Source of the DNA: Sphingobacterium siyangense
GTDB lineage: Bacteria > Bacteroidota > Bacteroidia > Sphingobacteriales > Sphingobacteriaceae
Length of the DNA stretch: 64,000 nt
Assembly: GCF_007830445.1 (NCBI RefSeq)
Contig: NZ_VLKR01000006.1
Coordinates: 145,745 to 209,744 of the forward strand
Reading direction: 5' to 3'
Under the pieces are notes generated by a model. That model saw nothing but the letters and a program-made list of their open reading frames with translations, did not search any database and was not told where the DNA came from. A program made the position numbers and the translations under genes. Below are positions 36,913 to 45,723 of this stretch, in pieces. How positions within the stretch are numbered: the stretch's first letter is position 1; each line of letters starts with the position of its first letter.

Positions 36913-38685
36913 CTAATCGATCCAACCTGGGTTCTGCACCAGGTTTACGTTCATCTGTATTTCTGAGGTCGGGATAGGCCATACGTTCAAAAAGTCACCC
37001 TTATAGCTATAATTCCCAACATTTGTCCCCCAAACCTGCTTACGTCCATTGCCTGCTTGAAATACTTTCTCTTTCCAGGTTCCCCAGCGCAATTCGTCAA
37101 AGTAATTGATCCCTTCATTCGGGAACTCAACCCGACGTTCATTACGAATACGTAGGCGTAAGTCCTCCTTCCCGCCAACGGCAGTTGCAGCATTGGCATT
37201 TAAAAGTGCTACTCCCGCACGCTGACGAACTTCGTTAACTTTTGTTATAGCTTCATTTAGTTTGCCCTCTTCATTCAAGGCCTCGGCCCACATCAATAAA
37301 ATATCAGCATAGCGGAAAATCGGAAAATCGATTGGACCATAGTTGCGATCCACAATCTCATTGACTCCTTCAGCGACAAATTTTCGATAGAAATAGAAAA
37401 AATTGATCTGTGTATCACTCTGAATATCGCCGTCTACCTGCGCCTGCCCGCGAAATGGCCAACGCATAAATTGAAGACTTTCAACATTCGTAAAATTATA
37501 GGCACCCCTAAAAGTCGAATAAGGCGTCACGACATTGGCCTGCAAACGGGGATCACGATTTTCATAGGCTTTTTTTATACGCTCCTCATTGCCTTGCGGT
37601 AGGTAAAGACTCATCTTTGCACCTCTCAACGTTGCAGCAGCTTTCTCGGCCTCCGTGAGATTGTTGCGCAGAAAAAACACCTCCCTTTCATTTTCGGTTA
37701 AACTACTGTATCCTGGAATAATTTTATCCCATTCAAACTTAGAACCATCGTTATTTTCATAGAGATCGACCAAATGTGGTGAAGGCATGTAATAATTCCA
37801 GCCACGCGAATAGACCGAGGGCCAGCCACAAAACAATTGCATATTATTTCCATAGCCTGATTCACTCCGATGCTGAATAGAAAAAATCATCTCAGGACAC
37901 TGTTCATTAGCTTCTTTAAACAAAGCTTTATAATCTCCGAAGAGTGAGTGGCCAGCATCTTTTACTTTTTGAAAATCTGCCGAAGCTTTTGTCCAATCTT
38001 TTCGATAAAGATAAACTTTACCGCGTAAGGCATAAGCTGCCGCCTTTGTTGCATGGCCATAATTCGCATTTCCCGCAGGATAACGATCCGGAAAATTAGT
38101 TTCTGCGATACAATCGTTCAAGTCTGCCAGGATTTGATTCCAGACATCATCTTCCGAACTACGTCCTTTGATGGCCTCGGCTGCAGTAAACGGCTCAAGG
38201 TAGATGGGAACCCCTTTGTAGAGCTGATTGAGCCGAAAATAAAAGTAAGCACGTAGAAATTTAGCTTCCGCAATATATTTCGCTTTTTTTTCCGCTGTAG
38301 AAGGCGATTTTAGGGGAATATTCTTTAAGGCATCGTTTGCACGTTGGATACCTTCATATTGAATCTTCCAAACATTCACAAATAAGGGATCGCCGGCGGT
38401 GATGGTACCGGTCAATAAGGGTTCATCAAAACGTGCCTGCCCAGTATAGGAGAAACGGTCAAACTGATAAAGTTCATAAGGTGAGATCAGTCCGCTATGC
38501 CCCATTAAGAGTCGAAAGGAACTATAGATCCCCGCAATCCCTAAATCAGTTAAATTGTCGGTTGTCCACATCGTTGCCGTGGAGACCGATGAATATGGGG
38601 AGGTATCCAAAAGATCTTTTTTGCAACCCAATATACTTGTTAGCAATACAATTGCTATTATTTTTTTCATCATTTTCATTGTCAT
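36913..38685 (-). CDS. SusD-family lipoprotein of the fucose/uronate locus
   Basis: A 590-residue surface glycan-binding lipoprotein. The signal peptide ends at Cys21 (TSILGCKKDLLDTSP); any of the Met at 1, 3, 5 or 6 could be the start. SusD features are AEAKFLRAYFYFRLNQLYKG, FPIFRYADILLMWAEALNEEG, NYFDELRWGTW and the C-terminal WPIPTSEIQMNVNLVQNPGW. It is longer than average, with an expanded middle (~250-440) that probably shapes the binding surface. Only five bases separate it from the SusC stop, so the two are translated from one message. Confidence 0.93.
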   Translation of the reverse strand: MTMKMMKKIIAIVLLTSILGCKKDLLDTSPYSSVSTATMWTTDNLTDLGIAGIYSSFRLLMGHSGLISPYELYQFDRFSYTGQARFDEPLLTGTITAGDPLFVNVWKIQYEGIQRANDALKNIPLKSPSTAEKKAKYIAEAKFLRAYFYFRLNQLYKGVPIYLEPFTAAEAIKGRSSEDDVWNQILADLNDCIAETNFPDRYPAGNANYGHATKAAAYALRGKVYLYRKDWTKASADFQKVKDAGHSLFGDYKALFKEANEQCPEMIFSIQHRSESGYGNNMQLFCGWPSVYSRGWNYYMPSPHLVDLYENNDGSKFEWDKIIPGYSSLTENEREVFFLRNNLTEAEKAAATLRGAKMSLYLPQGNEERIKKAYENRDPRLQANVVTPYSTFRGAYNFTNVESLQFMRWPFRGQAQVDGDIQSDTQINFFYFYRKFVAEGVNEIVDRNYGPIDFPIFRYADILLMWAEALNEEGKLNEAITKVNEVRQRAGVALLNANAATAVGGKEDLRLRIRNERRVEFPNEGINYFDELRWGTWKEKVFQAGNGRKQVWGTNVGNYSYKGDFLNVWPIPTSEIQMNVNLVQNPGWID

Positions 38686-38690
38686 TCGAA

Positions 38691-41600
38691 TTAAAAAGTA
38701 AGATTCAAACCCAGTGAATATTGCCGCATTGAAGGGTAATTTGTTGTCGAACCTATCTCAGGATCTAAACCAGGATATTTCGTAAATGTCAGCAAGTTTT
38801 CACCCGCTAAATAGATCCGTAGTTTTGCAATTGATAGACGGTTTGCCAAACTTTCTGGAAGCGAATAACCCAATTGTAGGTTACGTAGTTTCACAAAAGA
38901 AGCGTTATACAAATAATAATCACTGGTACGTCCATTCTGTGCATCTGTCACTCCTTTTAAGCGTGGATAATAACCAGCTATCCGGTTGTTGGGATCGGAA
39001 GGATTTGCGGCATTATAATAGTAATGGTCATTTGCGACCAATGCCGGTACCGATTTTCCCTGCGCAACGATGGATGAATTGAGATAGAGTTCATTCCAGT
39101 AATACGACATACCCGAAGAAGCCGACCAAATCATGGATGCATCAAATCCTTTATAGGCCATGTTGATACTGAGGCCATAATTGAATGCAGGAGTTTCTCT
39201 TTTGCCCATAAACTTTTGGTCATAGACATTCCCGTAGATACCATCATCGTTCATATCCGAATAGATCAAGTCACCATACCATATCTTGGTAGGGTCTATT
39301 CCATCGGCAGGCTGAAATGAATAGCCTGCGGCGACCATAGCCTTCAACCATTCCATATCCTGTTCCGTCCGGATCATACCGTCGCGCGGCCCTCCATTTT
39401 TATCGACAGAACCATCCGCTAAAAAATGGTTCCCCGAACCTCGGTATACATTGTACAAGTAAAATTCATTGATTTCGTGCCCTTCTAAAATACGCTGGTT
39501 GACACCGTTAGAAACCATACCGATATTGGACTGGTAAACACGATTACCTGCCGCATCCGTTACATAGCCCTCCGACAATGCTCCTTTATATTTTTCTACC
39601 CGATTGGTATTATAGGCGAAGTTGGCCGATATTCCATAGTTAAAACCGTTGATTTTATCTTGGTATCCCAGTGTCAATTCAATCCCCCGCTTGCTAACTT
39701 CGGCAATATTCATCGTTGCCGCAGTAGCTGTTCCAGTTGTCGCCGGAATGGTCGGAACATATAAGATTCCATCGGTATAAGCACGGTAGGCATCAAATTC
39801 GACCGTTAATTTATTTTTCAATGCCGTGGCTGTAAAACCTACATTTGTTGTTGTGGTCGTTTCCCAGTGTAAAAGATCGTTTCCTAGTTTAGTCTGTGCC
39901 AAACCACGAACAGCCTGATTATTGAATGAATAGTTTACCGTACCATACGAGGGAAGATGATCGTAATTACCCGGAGAGGCATTATTTCCGGTTTTCCCCC
40001 ACGAGGCCCTTATTCGCAAGTCATTCACAAAAGCTTTGAGTGGACTCATAAAAGATTCTTCCGAAATACGCCATCCCGCAGAGAATGCCGGAAAGAGCCC
40101 CCAGCGTTTGGCGGTTCCAAATCGAGATGACCCATCGTACCGTACCACCGCTTCCGCAAGGTATTTATTAGCGTAAGCATAATTTGCACGACCAAAAAAG
40201 GACCGCAAACCGTAGTCAAGCTCATCACCGGTAATGGAACTCATTGTCGTCGCCGAATTAAATGTTGTCAGGTCTGGATGCACAAGCCCAAGTTTGGCCG
40301 CTCCGATATTATATTGGTTAAAATACTGTTCATTATACCCCAAGATGCCGCCCACATCGTGTTTACCAAAAGATCCTGAATAACGCAATACATTATCAAC
40401 GATCACATTGTAGCTCTTGGTTAACCCATACTGGGTGGTTATTTGTCCCGCAGACAGCGCCGCAGTACTTAATTTGTTGGTTGCAAAATTCCATTTCTCA
40501 TAAGGCACCTGATGCGAATTCGTTTCGGTATAGGCATGGTTATAATTTACCCTGGATTCAAACTCCAAGCCTTTCATGAGATTTAACTTCGCAAATATTG
40601 TGGTATTGAATCGATTGACCTGGTTCTTTCCACCCATCCCATTTAGAAAAGCCAGGGCATTGTTTGCAGTAGCCGATTCTTCGGCCGCAGCCGGGAAACC
40701 ATAGACCCCGTTGTAGAAAGGATAAACTCCTGGCACGGTTTGGGTCAGGTAAGAATATGCTGTGACCACATCGGCGACACTCAAATTCTGCATATCGCCA
40801 AAGGTCTGGGTACCCACAGTTAAAAACTTGGCAACTTTAGACTGTAAGTTAATACGCAGACGTATCTTGTCTGCTCCAGTTTCGGGCATCGTCCCCGGAT
40901 TGTTGAAATAGCCCACTGAAAAGAGGTATTGCGTATGCTCACTGCCACCATTTAGCGAAAGATTGTGATTTTGTAAAAGTTTGCGTTGTCCAAAAAGCAC
41001 ATCGCCCCAATTGGTATTTGGATAAGCGACTTCATTGGGAATACCAAATTCTGTTAACCCTGTTGGATTTTTCTTCGCTTCTTCCCAGAGGTTGATTGTT
41101 GCATCGGTATAAACAGCCGCTTGCCCTAAATTTTTGAAGCCTTCATTAACAAGGCGCATATGTTGTGCGTAATCGGTAATAAATTCGGGTACATTATTGG
41201 GGCGCAACAGCGAAACCATGCCCGTATAAGACACATTATTTTTTCCCTTGGCTCCCTTTTTTGTCGTAATTAAGATAACGCCATTCGACCCCAAGGATCC
41301 ATAGATCGCTGCTGTTGCCGCATCTTTTAAAATCGAAATTGACTCCACATCATTGGGATTAACGGCATCCATAGATCCGACAATACCATCGATCACAACC
41401 AAGGGAGACGTATTGTTTAAAGTTCCTTTTCCACGAATCAGTATACTAGCACCGTCTGCACCTGGTTTTCCGGTTGCGGCCTGTACGTTAACGCCCGCCG
41501 CGAGTCCAGCCAATGAAGAGCTAAGTGTGGAGGTTGACCTATTCTCTACCGAACTGCCGTTCACGGTTGATACGGCACCAATTACATTTGCGCGTTTCTG

Positions 41601-42257
41601 GCTTCCATACCCTACGACGACCACCTCATCCAGACCACTTACCTCCTCCTGAAGTACAATGGTTAATTCATCATTTCCAGTGACACTTTTTTCCAAACGT
41701 TGATAGCCTATGTTTGAAAATACCAAAGTGCCATTTGCCGCCGGTAACTGAATTGTAAACCTGCCATCCTGGTCCGTGACCGTAGAAATATTAGCTCCCT
41801 TCACTGTAATGGTGGTTCCTACCAGGGCTTGTCCTTTGCCATTAACGACTTTACCAGCAATGCTCCGCTGCTGGACTTCTTTGCGTTCGGTATTTGGCAG
41901 ATTTCTCTTGGGTTTTATCACGATCACCTCATCTTTTTTGATCCACTCCAGATCCAAAGGTGCTACGATAGCATTTAATGCATCTTCCAATTTGGCATGC
42001 TGTATATTGACTGACAAACGTGCCTGAGCCAATGACTTGCCGGTTAAGAAAAAATTAACACCACTCTGTTTTTGGATATCGCGCATCACCTGATTTAAGG
42101 TAACATGCTTTGCGGTTAAGTTTATGGTCTGCGCATTTCCCTCTGCAAACAGCTGCATCGCGGTCAGTAAAGAAATGAGTACGATCAATTTCATAATCAG
42201 TATACTTCGTAAAGTTAAACTCCACGGGTGTAGCCTAACAAATGGATAAAAAATCAT
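38691..42257 (-). CDS. SusC-family TonB-dependent transporter with STN signalling domain
   Basis: A 1188-residue outer-membrane importer. The signal peptide region includes MKLIVLISLLTAMQLFAEG (Met22, at 42194, is an alternative start). Residues ~45-115 are an STN domain (KHVTLNQVMRDIQKQSGVNF), which contacts FecR-type anti-sigma factors. Next come a CarboxypepD-like domain (~130-210: AGKVVNGKGQALVGTTITVKG), the transition LDEVVVVGYGSQKRANVIGA, a plug with AAIYGSLGSNGVILITTK and the barrel to SLGLNLTF. Presence of the STN domain with FecR and an ECF sigma factor upstream indicates that the transporter itself reports substrate to the sigma switch, unlike the other SusC proteins here. Confidence 0.95.
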   Translation of the reverse strand: MIFYPFVRLHPWSLTLRSILIMKLIVLISLLTAMQLFAEGNAQTINLTAKHVTLNQVMRDIQKQSGVNFFLTGKSLAQARLSVNIQHAKLEDALNAIVAPLDLEWIKKDEVIVIKPKRNLPNTERKEVQQRSIAGKVVNGKGQALVGTTITVKGANISTVTDQDGRFTIQLPAANGTLVFSNIGYQRLEKSVTGNDELTIVLQEEVSGLDEVVVVGYGSQKRANVIGAVSTVNGSSVENRSTSTLSSSLAGLAAGVNVQAATGKPGADGASILIRGKGTLNNTSPLVVIDGIVGSMDAVNPNDVESISILKDAATAAIYGSLGSNGVILITTKKGAKGKNNVSYTGMVSLLRPNNVPEFITDYAQHMRLVNEGFKNLGQAAVYTDATINLWEEAKKNPTGLTEFGIPNEVAYPNTNWGDVLFGQRKLLQNHNLSLNGGSEHTQYLFSVGYFNNPGTMPETGADKIRLRINLQSKVAKFLTVGTQTFGDMQNLSVADVVTAYSYLTQTVPGVYPFYNGVYGFPAAAEESATANNALAFLNGMGGKNQVNRFNTTIFAKLNLMKGLEFESRVNYNHAYTETNSHQVPYEKWNFATNKLSTAALSAGQITTQYGLTKSYNVIVDNVLRYSGSFGKHDVGGILGYNEQYFNQYNIGAAKLGLVHPDLTTFNSATTMSSITGDELDYGLRSFFGRANYAYANKYLAEAVVRYDGSSRFGTAKRWGLFPAFSAGWRISEESFMSPLKAFVNDLRIRASWGKTGNNASPGNYDHLPSYGTVNYSFNNQAVRGLAQTKLGNDLLHWETTTTTNVGFTATALKNKLTVEFDAYRAYTDGILYVPTIPATTGTATAATMNIAEVSKRGIELTLGYQDKINGFNYGISANFAYNTNRVEKYKGALSEGYVTDAAGNRVYQSNIGMVSNGVNQRILEGHEINEFYLYNVYRGSGNHFLADGSVDKNGGPRDGMIRTEQDMEWLKAMVAAGYSFQPADGIDPTKIWYGDLIYSDMNDDGIYGNVYDQKFMGKRETPAFNYGLSINMAYKGFDASMIWSASSGMSYYWNELYLNSSIVAQGKSVPALVANDHYYYNAANPSDPNNRIAGYYPRLKGVTDAQNGRTSDYYLYNASFVKLRNLQLGYSLPESLANRLSIAKLRIYLAGENLLTFTKYPGLDPEIGSTTNYPSMRQYSLGLNLTF

Positions 42258-42344
42258 ATGTTTGTACGGTTTGTATGTTATTTATAAATGGTTATCAAAA
42301 ATTTGCCTTTGGGCAACACTTGTAAGTATATGCATCCAATTCAA

Positions 42345-42366
42345 GGCAGTGCCCCCCAGCACTGCC
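42345..42366. promoter_or_regulatory. GC-rich hairpin between fecR and susC
   Basis: GGCAGTGC (42345-42352) pairs with GCACTGCC (42359-42366) around CCCCCA. On the plus strand a T-run follows (CTTTTTGTTTTG), while the minus strand of this operon has none. It may attenuate or separate fecR and susC messages. Confidence 0.4.
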
Positions 42367-42447
42367 CTTTTTGTTTTGCTTATACCCTTTTCCGGATTAA
42401 GTGGAATCCATGATCATTTCTTTTTTCATCTTTATTTAGGGTTTTAA

Positions 42448-43674
42448 TTACAACGGTCTAACATATAGGATATTCTTTTCATCGCTTTTGCTCAGCTCAA
42501 AACGCAACCCACCTTCTTCCAATACGTCAAGTACGTCGCGGAGCGGCTTGCTTCGTTTTATACGACCATAGAAATGTGTTTGCGGTACCTCGCCTTTATA
42601 CTTCACTTCGACATTATACCAGCGACCAATCTGCTGCAGTGCATCCGAAAGCGGTGTTTCGTCAAAATAAAACAAACCTTCTTTCCAAGCGGTAAAGGGT
42701 GCTGTATCCACATTTGCGAGCTGTATTTTTCCGTTATTGGTATTGGTCGATTGCTGGCCTGGCAGCAGGTATATCGCTTCTGAATATCGTTTATCGTTCG
42801 ATAATTTAACCTTCCCATTGACTAAAGTCGTTTTAATCGCTGTATTATCGGGATAAGCATTGACGTTAAAGGCAGTCCCGAGCACCTCAATTTCCTGTCC
42901 TTTACTCAGCACTTTGAAAGGTCGTGCGCTATCTTTCGTCACTTCAAAAAAGGCCTCGCCTTCCAAACTAACTCTTCGTTCATTTTTTGCAAAGCTCATC
43001 GGATATTTTAGCGAAGAGCCCGCATTGAGCCATACTTTTGTGCCATCGGGTAAAGTAACCTGGTATATCCCCCCTAGCGGAGTGGCTAACTCCAATACAA
43101 CCTTACTTGGATCTGCCGCCATCCCCTGTTTATCTAATGCCGCAGCAGCGATAGACTTTCCATTTTCGTAGGTAATACTTTCTCCCATCACAATTCCCGA
43201 TGCCTGTTTATCGAGTTCTAAAAGTGTGCCGTTCGCTAAACGAAGGGTAGCACTGTTTCCACCAGGCTTTACAACAACACCCGTTGTGTCTTGCATCCTC
43301 ACGAGGTTAATGTCTGCCTGAACAGGACTGGTCTGTTGCTGCCATAATAGCATTGTAAAAATAAAGAGCAACAGGCAAGCCGCCGCAGCCCAATAGGGCC
43401 AAACGATTGAAAACTTAGGTTTATCGCGCTCCTCTGTGCCTTGCTGAATTTGCTTTTTGATATTTCCGAGCACTATTTTTTGCCTGGATTCACTCATTTT
43501 CCCTGCAGCAGAAGGCTGAAGCAAACTAGCGACTATAGCCTGATCGATGGCATCCTGATCCCCGATGTCGGTAGCAGAAAGCGCATGCTGTAGCCATTCG
43601 ATCTCCTCAAGCGAACAGTTCCCTTCTTTATATTTTTGAAGTAATTGGTCTATTTTAGATTTATTGGTCTCCAC
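42448..43674 (-). CDS. FecR-family anti-sigma factor
   Basis: A 408-residue inner-membrane signal transducer. The cytoplasmic N-terminus (1-90: SLEEIEWLQHALSAT) binds sigma, one membrane helix spans ~92-110 (YWAAAACLLLFIFTMLLW), and the periplasmic FecR core (~195-290) reads LATPLGGIYQVTLPDGTKVW and VSLEGEAFFEVTKD. A C-terminal STN-like DUF4974 region lies at ~330-405 (FYFDETPLSDALQQIGRWYN). It receives the signal from the STN domain of the downstream SusC and releases the ECF sigma factor encoded 85 bases upstream. Confidence 0.93.
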   Translation of the reverse strand: METNKSKIDQLLQKYKEGNCSLEEIEWLQHALSATDIGDQDAIDQAIVASLLQPSAAGKMSESRQKIVLGNIKKQIQQGTEERDKPKFSIVWPYWAAAACLLLFIFTMLLWQQQTSPVQADINLVRMQDTTGVVVKPGGNSATLRLANGTLLELDKQASGIVMGESITYENGKSIAAAALDKQGMAADPSKVVLELATPLGGIYQVTLPDGTKVWLNAGSSLKYPMSFAKNERRVSLEGEAFFEVTKDSARPFKVLSKGQEIEVLGTAFNVNAYPDNTAIKTTLVNGKVKLSNDKRYSEAIYLLPGQQSTNTNNGKIQLANVDTAPFTAWKEGLFYFDETPLSDALQQIGRWYNVEVKYKGEVPQTHFYGRIKRSKPLRDVLDVLEEGGLRFELSKSDEKNILYVRPL

Positions 43675-43759
43675 TGAGCTGTATTTTTAATAGTAAATAC
43701 ACACTTCGTAGCATAAAGGTCTGCTCCGGAAAAAAAAATAATTTGCAGCATGTAGAAAA

Positions 43760-44359
43760 TTAATTTGCAGCATGTAGAAGCAGAATCATTAGTAGGGCCG
43801 AGAAGCCATTGTCCTGCAATGCACCATGTCGGATAAATTTATTTGCTTTAACAATATGGTCACGAACAGTAGCAATAGAAATATCCATTTCTTCGGCAAT
43901 CTCCTTATAGCTTTTACCTTCAAGCTTAGATAACCTAAATATTTTTTGGCGTTGTTTGGGCAATCTGCTCAACAAGTCTTCTACCAGGACCATGGCCTCC
44001 TTGGAATCGAGCACCTTATCAATGGTATTTTCAGATTCCAATGCGCCATAGGCGAGCTGGACTTCAGATTCCATCTCCAATTTCAGGCGTCGTTTGAAAT
44101 TAAATGTGATGTTACGCGAACAGGTAAAAAGAAATGCTGCAAAAGATTGTTCAGGATCTATTTTTGACCTATTTTCCCAGATACGCAGAAAAACATCCTG
44201 AAGTAAATCTTCGGCACTAGTTTCATTTTTCAGAAACTTAAGGATATTGGCATAGATAATCTGGCTATAACGATGGTACAAGATATCAAAAGCCTGCATA
44301 TCTCCATGATGGAGTTGGCACAAGAGTTCCTTCTCAGGCAGATTTTGATTGATGTCCAT
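43760..44359 (-). CDS. ECF RNA polymerase sigma factor
   Basis: A 199-residue sigma-70 family factor of the Bacteroidetes SusC/FecR-linked type. Region 2 reads AFDILYHRYSQIIYANILKF, then SAEDLLQDVFLRIW (~20-75); region 4 has LPKQRQKIFRLSKLEGKSYK and an HTH (EIAEEMDISIATVRDHI, ~130-175). A short hydrophobic tail (LLMILLLHAAN) follows. It should direct transcription of the SusCD-enzyme operon once FecR is triggered. Its gene faces away from the lyase-like gene at 44516, sharing a 156-bp promoter region. Confidence 0.93.
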   Translation of the reverse strand: MDINQNLPEKELLCQLHHGDMQAFDILYHRYSQIIYANILKFLKNETSAEDLLQDVFLRIWENRSKIDPEQSFAAFLFTCSRNITFNFKRRLKLEMESEVQLAYGALESENTIDKVLDSKEAMVLVEDLLSRLPKQRQKIFRLSKLEGKSYKEIAEEMDISIATVRDHIVKANKFIRHGALQDNGFSALLMILLLHAAN

Positions 44360-44515
44360 AATTGATTATTCTAGCCATGAAGTTAATTACTTCGCTGCAA
44401 TAATTCAAATGAAATTTCTGAACACCAGTAAACTTATGTTATTTTTTTCTTAATTTGCAGTAGCTAATCCCCCCATAGCGATCAAACCAATCGATAAACG
44501 TATCCATTTAGAACC

Positions 44516-45664
44516 ATGCAAAATTTCATATATCTATTTTTTGGCTTACAGGCCCAAACCACTCAATTTTTAAAAATAGGATTGACCTTGTCTATAGTCG
44601 GCCTATTTATTTGGCCTTCACATAGTCATGCACAATCCTTAATGCACCCAATTACCCAGGTCAATTATGTAAAATCACAAATCAACAAAAAATCCGAACC
44701 TGTATATACTGCATACACGCAGTTGATTAGGCTGGCCGATTCTCTTTTATTGACTGACCATGATGCTGTTGAAGATTTTAGTGTACCCGGCTTTTACAGC
44801 GATAAAGAAGGCCAACGTGCTATGGCAAAAAAGCTCCATGCGGATGCTTTTGCTGCCTATTGTACGGCCTTGGTCTATACCTTAAACGGGGAGCAAAAAT
44901 ATGCATCCAAGGCCTTATATTTCATTAACTCCTGGGCCACAATCAATAAAAAATACAGTCAGTTTGACGGACCAGTTGTGCTTTCTTATGCGGGAGCCGG
45001 ATTGATGATTGCTGCCGAATTACTTAAAAACGATCCCCTTTGGGCGAAGAAAGATCATGATCATTTTAAGGTCTGGACCATCGATGTCTTTCAAAAAGCG
45101 ACACATTTCTTACGCGAAAAATCCAATAATATTGCGGATTGGGCGAGGTTTGCGAATCTACTTTCGGCAAACTTTCTTGATGACCAAAAAGAGCTTTCTT
45201 TTACAATAGCCTTAATCAAGGCTGATCTCTTTGAAAAGATCGCAGCTGACGGTCATCTTATTGAGGAAGTAAAACGGGGTGAGAAAGGTTTATGGTACAC
45301 CTACTTTTCATTAGCACCATTGACAGCCTCCATGTGGTGCATACACAATGCCACCGGAGAAAACCTATTTACCGCCACGAAGGACGGAAAATCGGTCACG
45401 CAGGCCCTTGACTATTTATATTATTACAATCAACATCCAACTGAATGGCCTTGGTTTAAAAATCCGGACGTTGACATCCTGGACCGGACAGCAGGAGTTT
45501 GGCCCTCCAATCTCTTTGAGGCCATGAAGGATATTTATCATACATCGAAATTTGATCCTTATCTTTCAATGTACCGTCCAATAGTTTACAAAAAAAATCA
45601 TTTTGCGTGGACTTTCCCCACACTAATGCCAGCACACTTGCACCTCGAAAATAAGACCAAGTAG
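44516..45664 (+). CDS. alginate-lyase-fold (PL5/PF05426-like) exported protein
   Basis: A 382-residue protein with an N-terminal export signal (hydrophobic 19-34, then SHSHAQ40). The body is an alpha/alpha toroid resembling PF05426 lyases: AFAAYCTALVYTLNGEQKYA (111-130), SYAGAGLMIAAELLK (157-171), the motif NNIADW (204-209) and GLWYTYFSLAPLTA with Tyr261. Known alginate lyases of this fold have NNH with a catalytic His at the third position; here it is Ile206. The Tyr is kept. The protein may use another base, have another substrate, or bind without cleaving. Its position beside the fucose/uronate locus suggests supply of unsaturated uronides for the GH88 module; that link is inferred. Confidence 0.7.
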   Translation: MQNFIYLFFGLQAQTTQFLKIGLTLSIVGLFIWPSHSHAQSLMHPITQVNYVKSQINKKSEPVYTAYTQLIRLADSLLLTDHDAVEDFSVPGFYSDKEGQRAMAKKLHADAFAAYCTALVYTLNGEQKYASKALYFINSWATINKKYSQFDGPVVLSYAGAGLMIAAELLKNDPLWAKKDHDHFKVWTIDVFQKATHFLREKSNNIADWARFANLLSANFLDDQKELSFTIALIKADLFEKIAADGHLIEEVKRGEKGLWYTYFSLAPLTASMWCIHNATGENLFTATKDGKSVTQALDYLYYYNQHPTEWPWFKNPDVDILDRTAGVWPSNLFEAMKDIYHTSKFDPYLSMYRPIVYKKNHFAWTFPTLMPAHLHLENKTK

Positions 45665-45672
45665 CGAAGTAT

Positions 45673-45704
45673 AAAGCGATCCTTGTCTTATCAAGGATCG
45701 CTTT
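45673..45704. terminator. bidirectional terminator between lyase-like and GH32 genes
   Basis: AAAGCGATCCTTG (45673-45685) and CAAGGATCGCTTT (45692-45704) form a perfect 13-bp stem with a 6-nt loop, centred between two converging stop codons (45664 and 45724). It also marks the border between the fucose/uronate and levan loci. Confidence 0.85.
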
Positions 45705-45723
45705 AATGGCAAAAATCCAGCTC

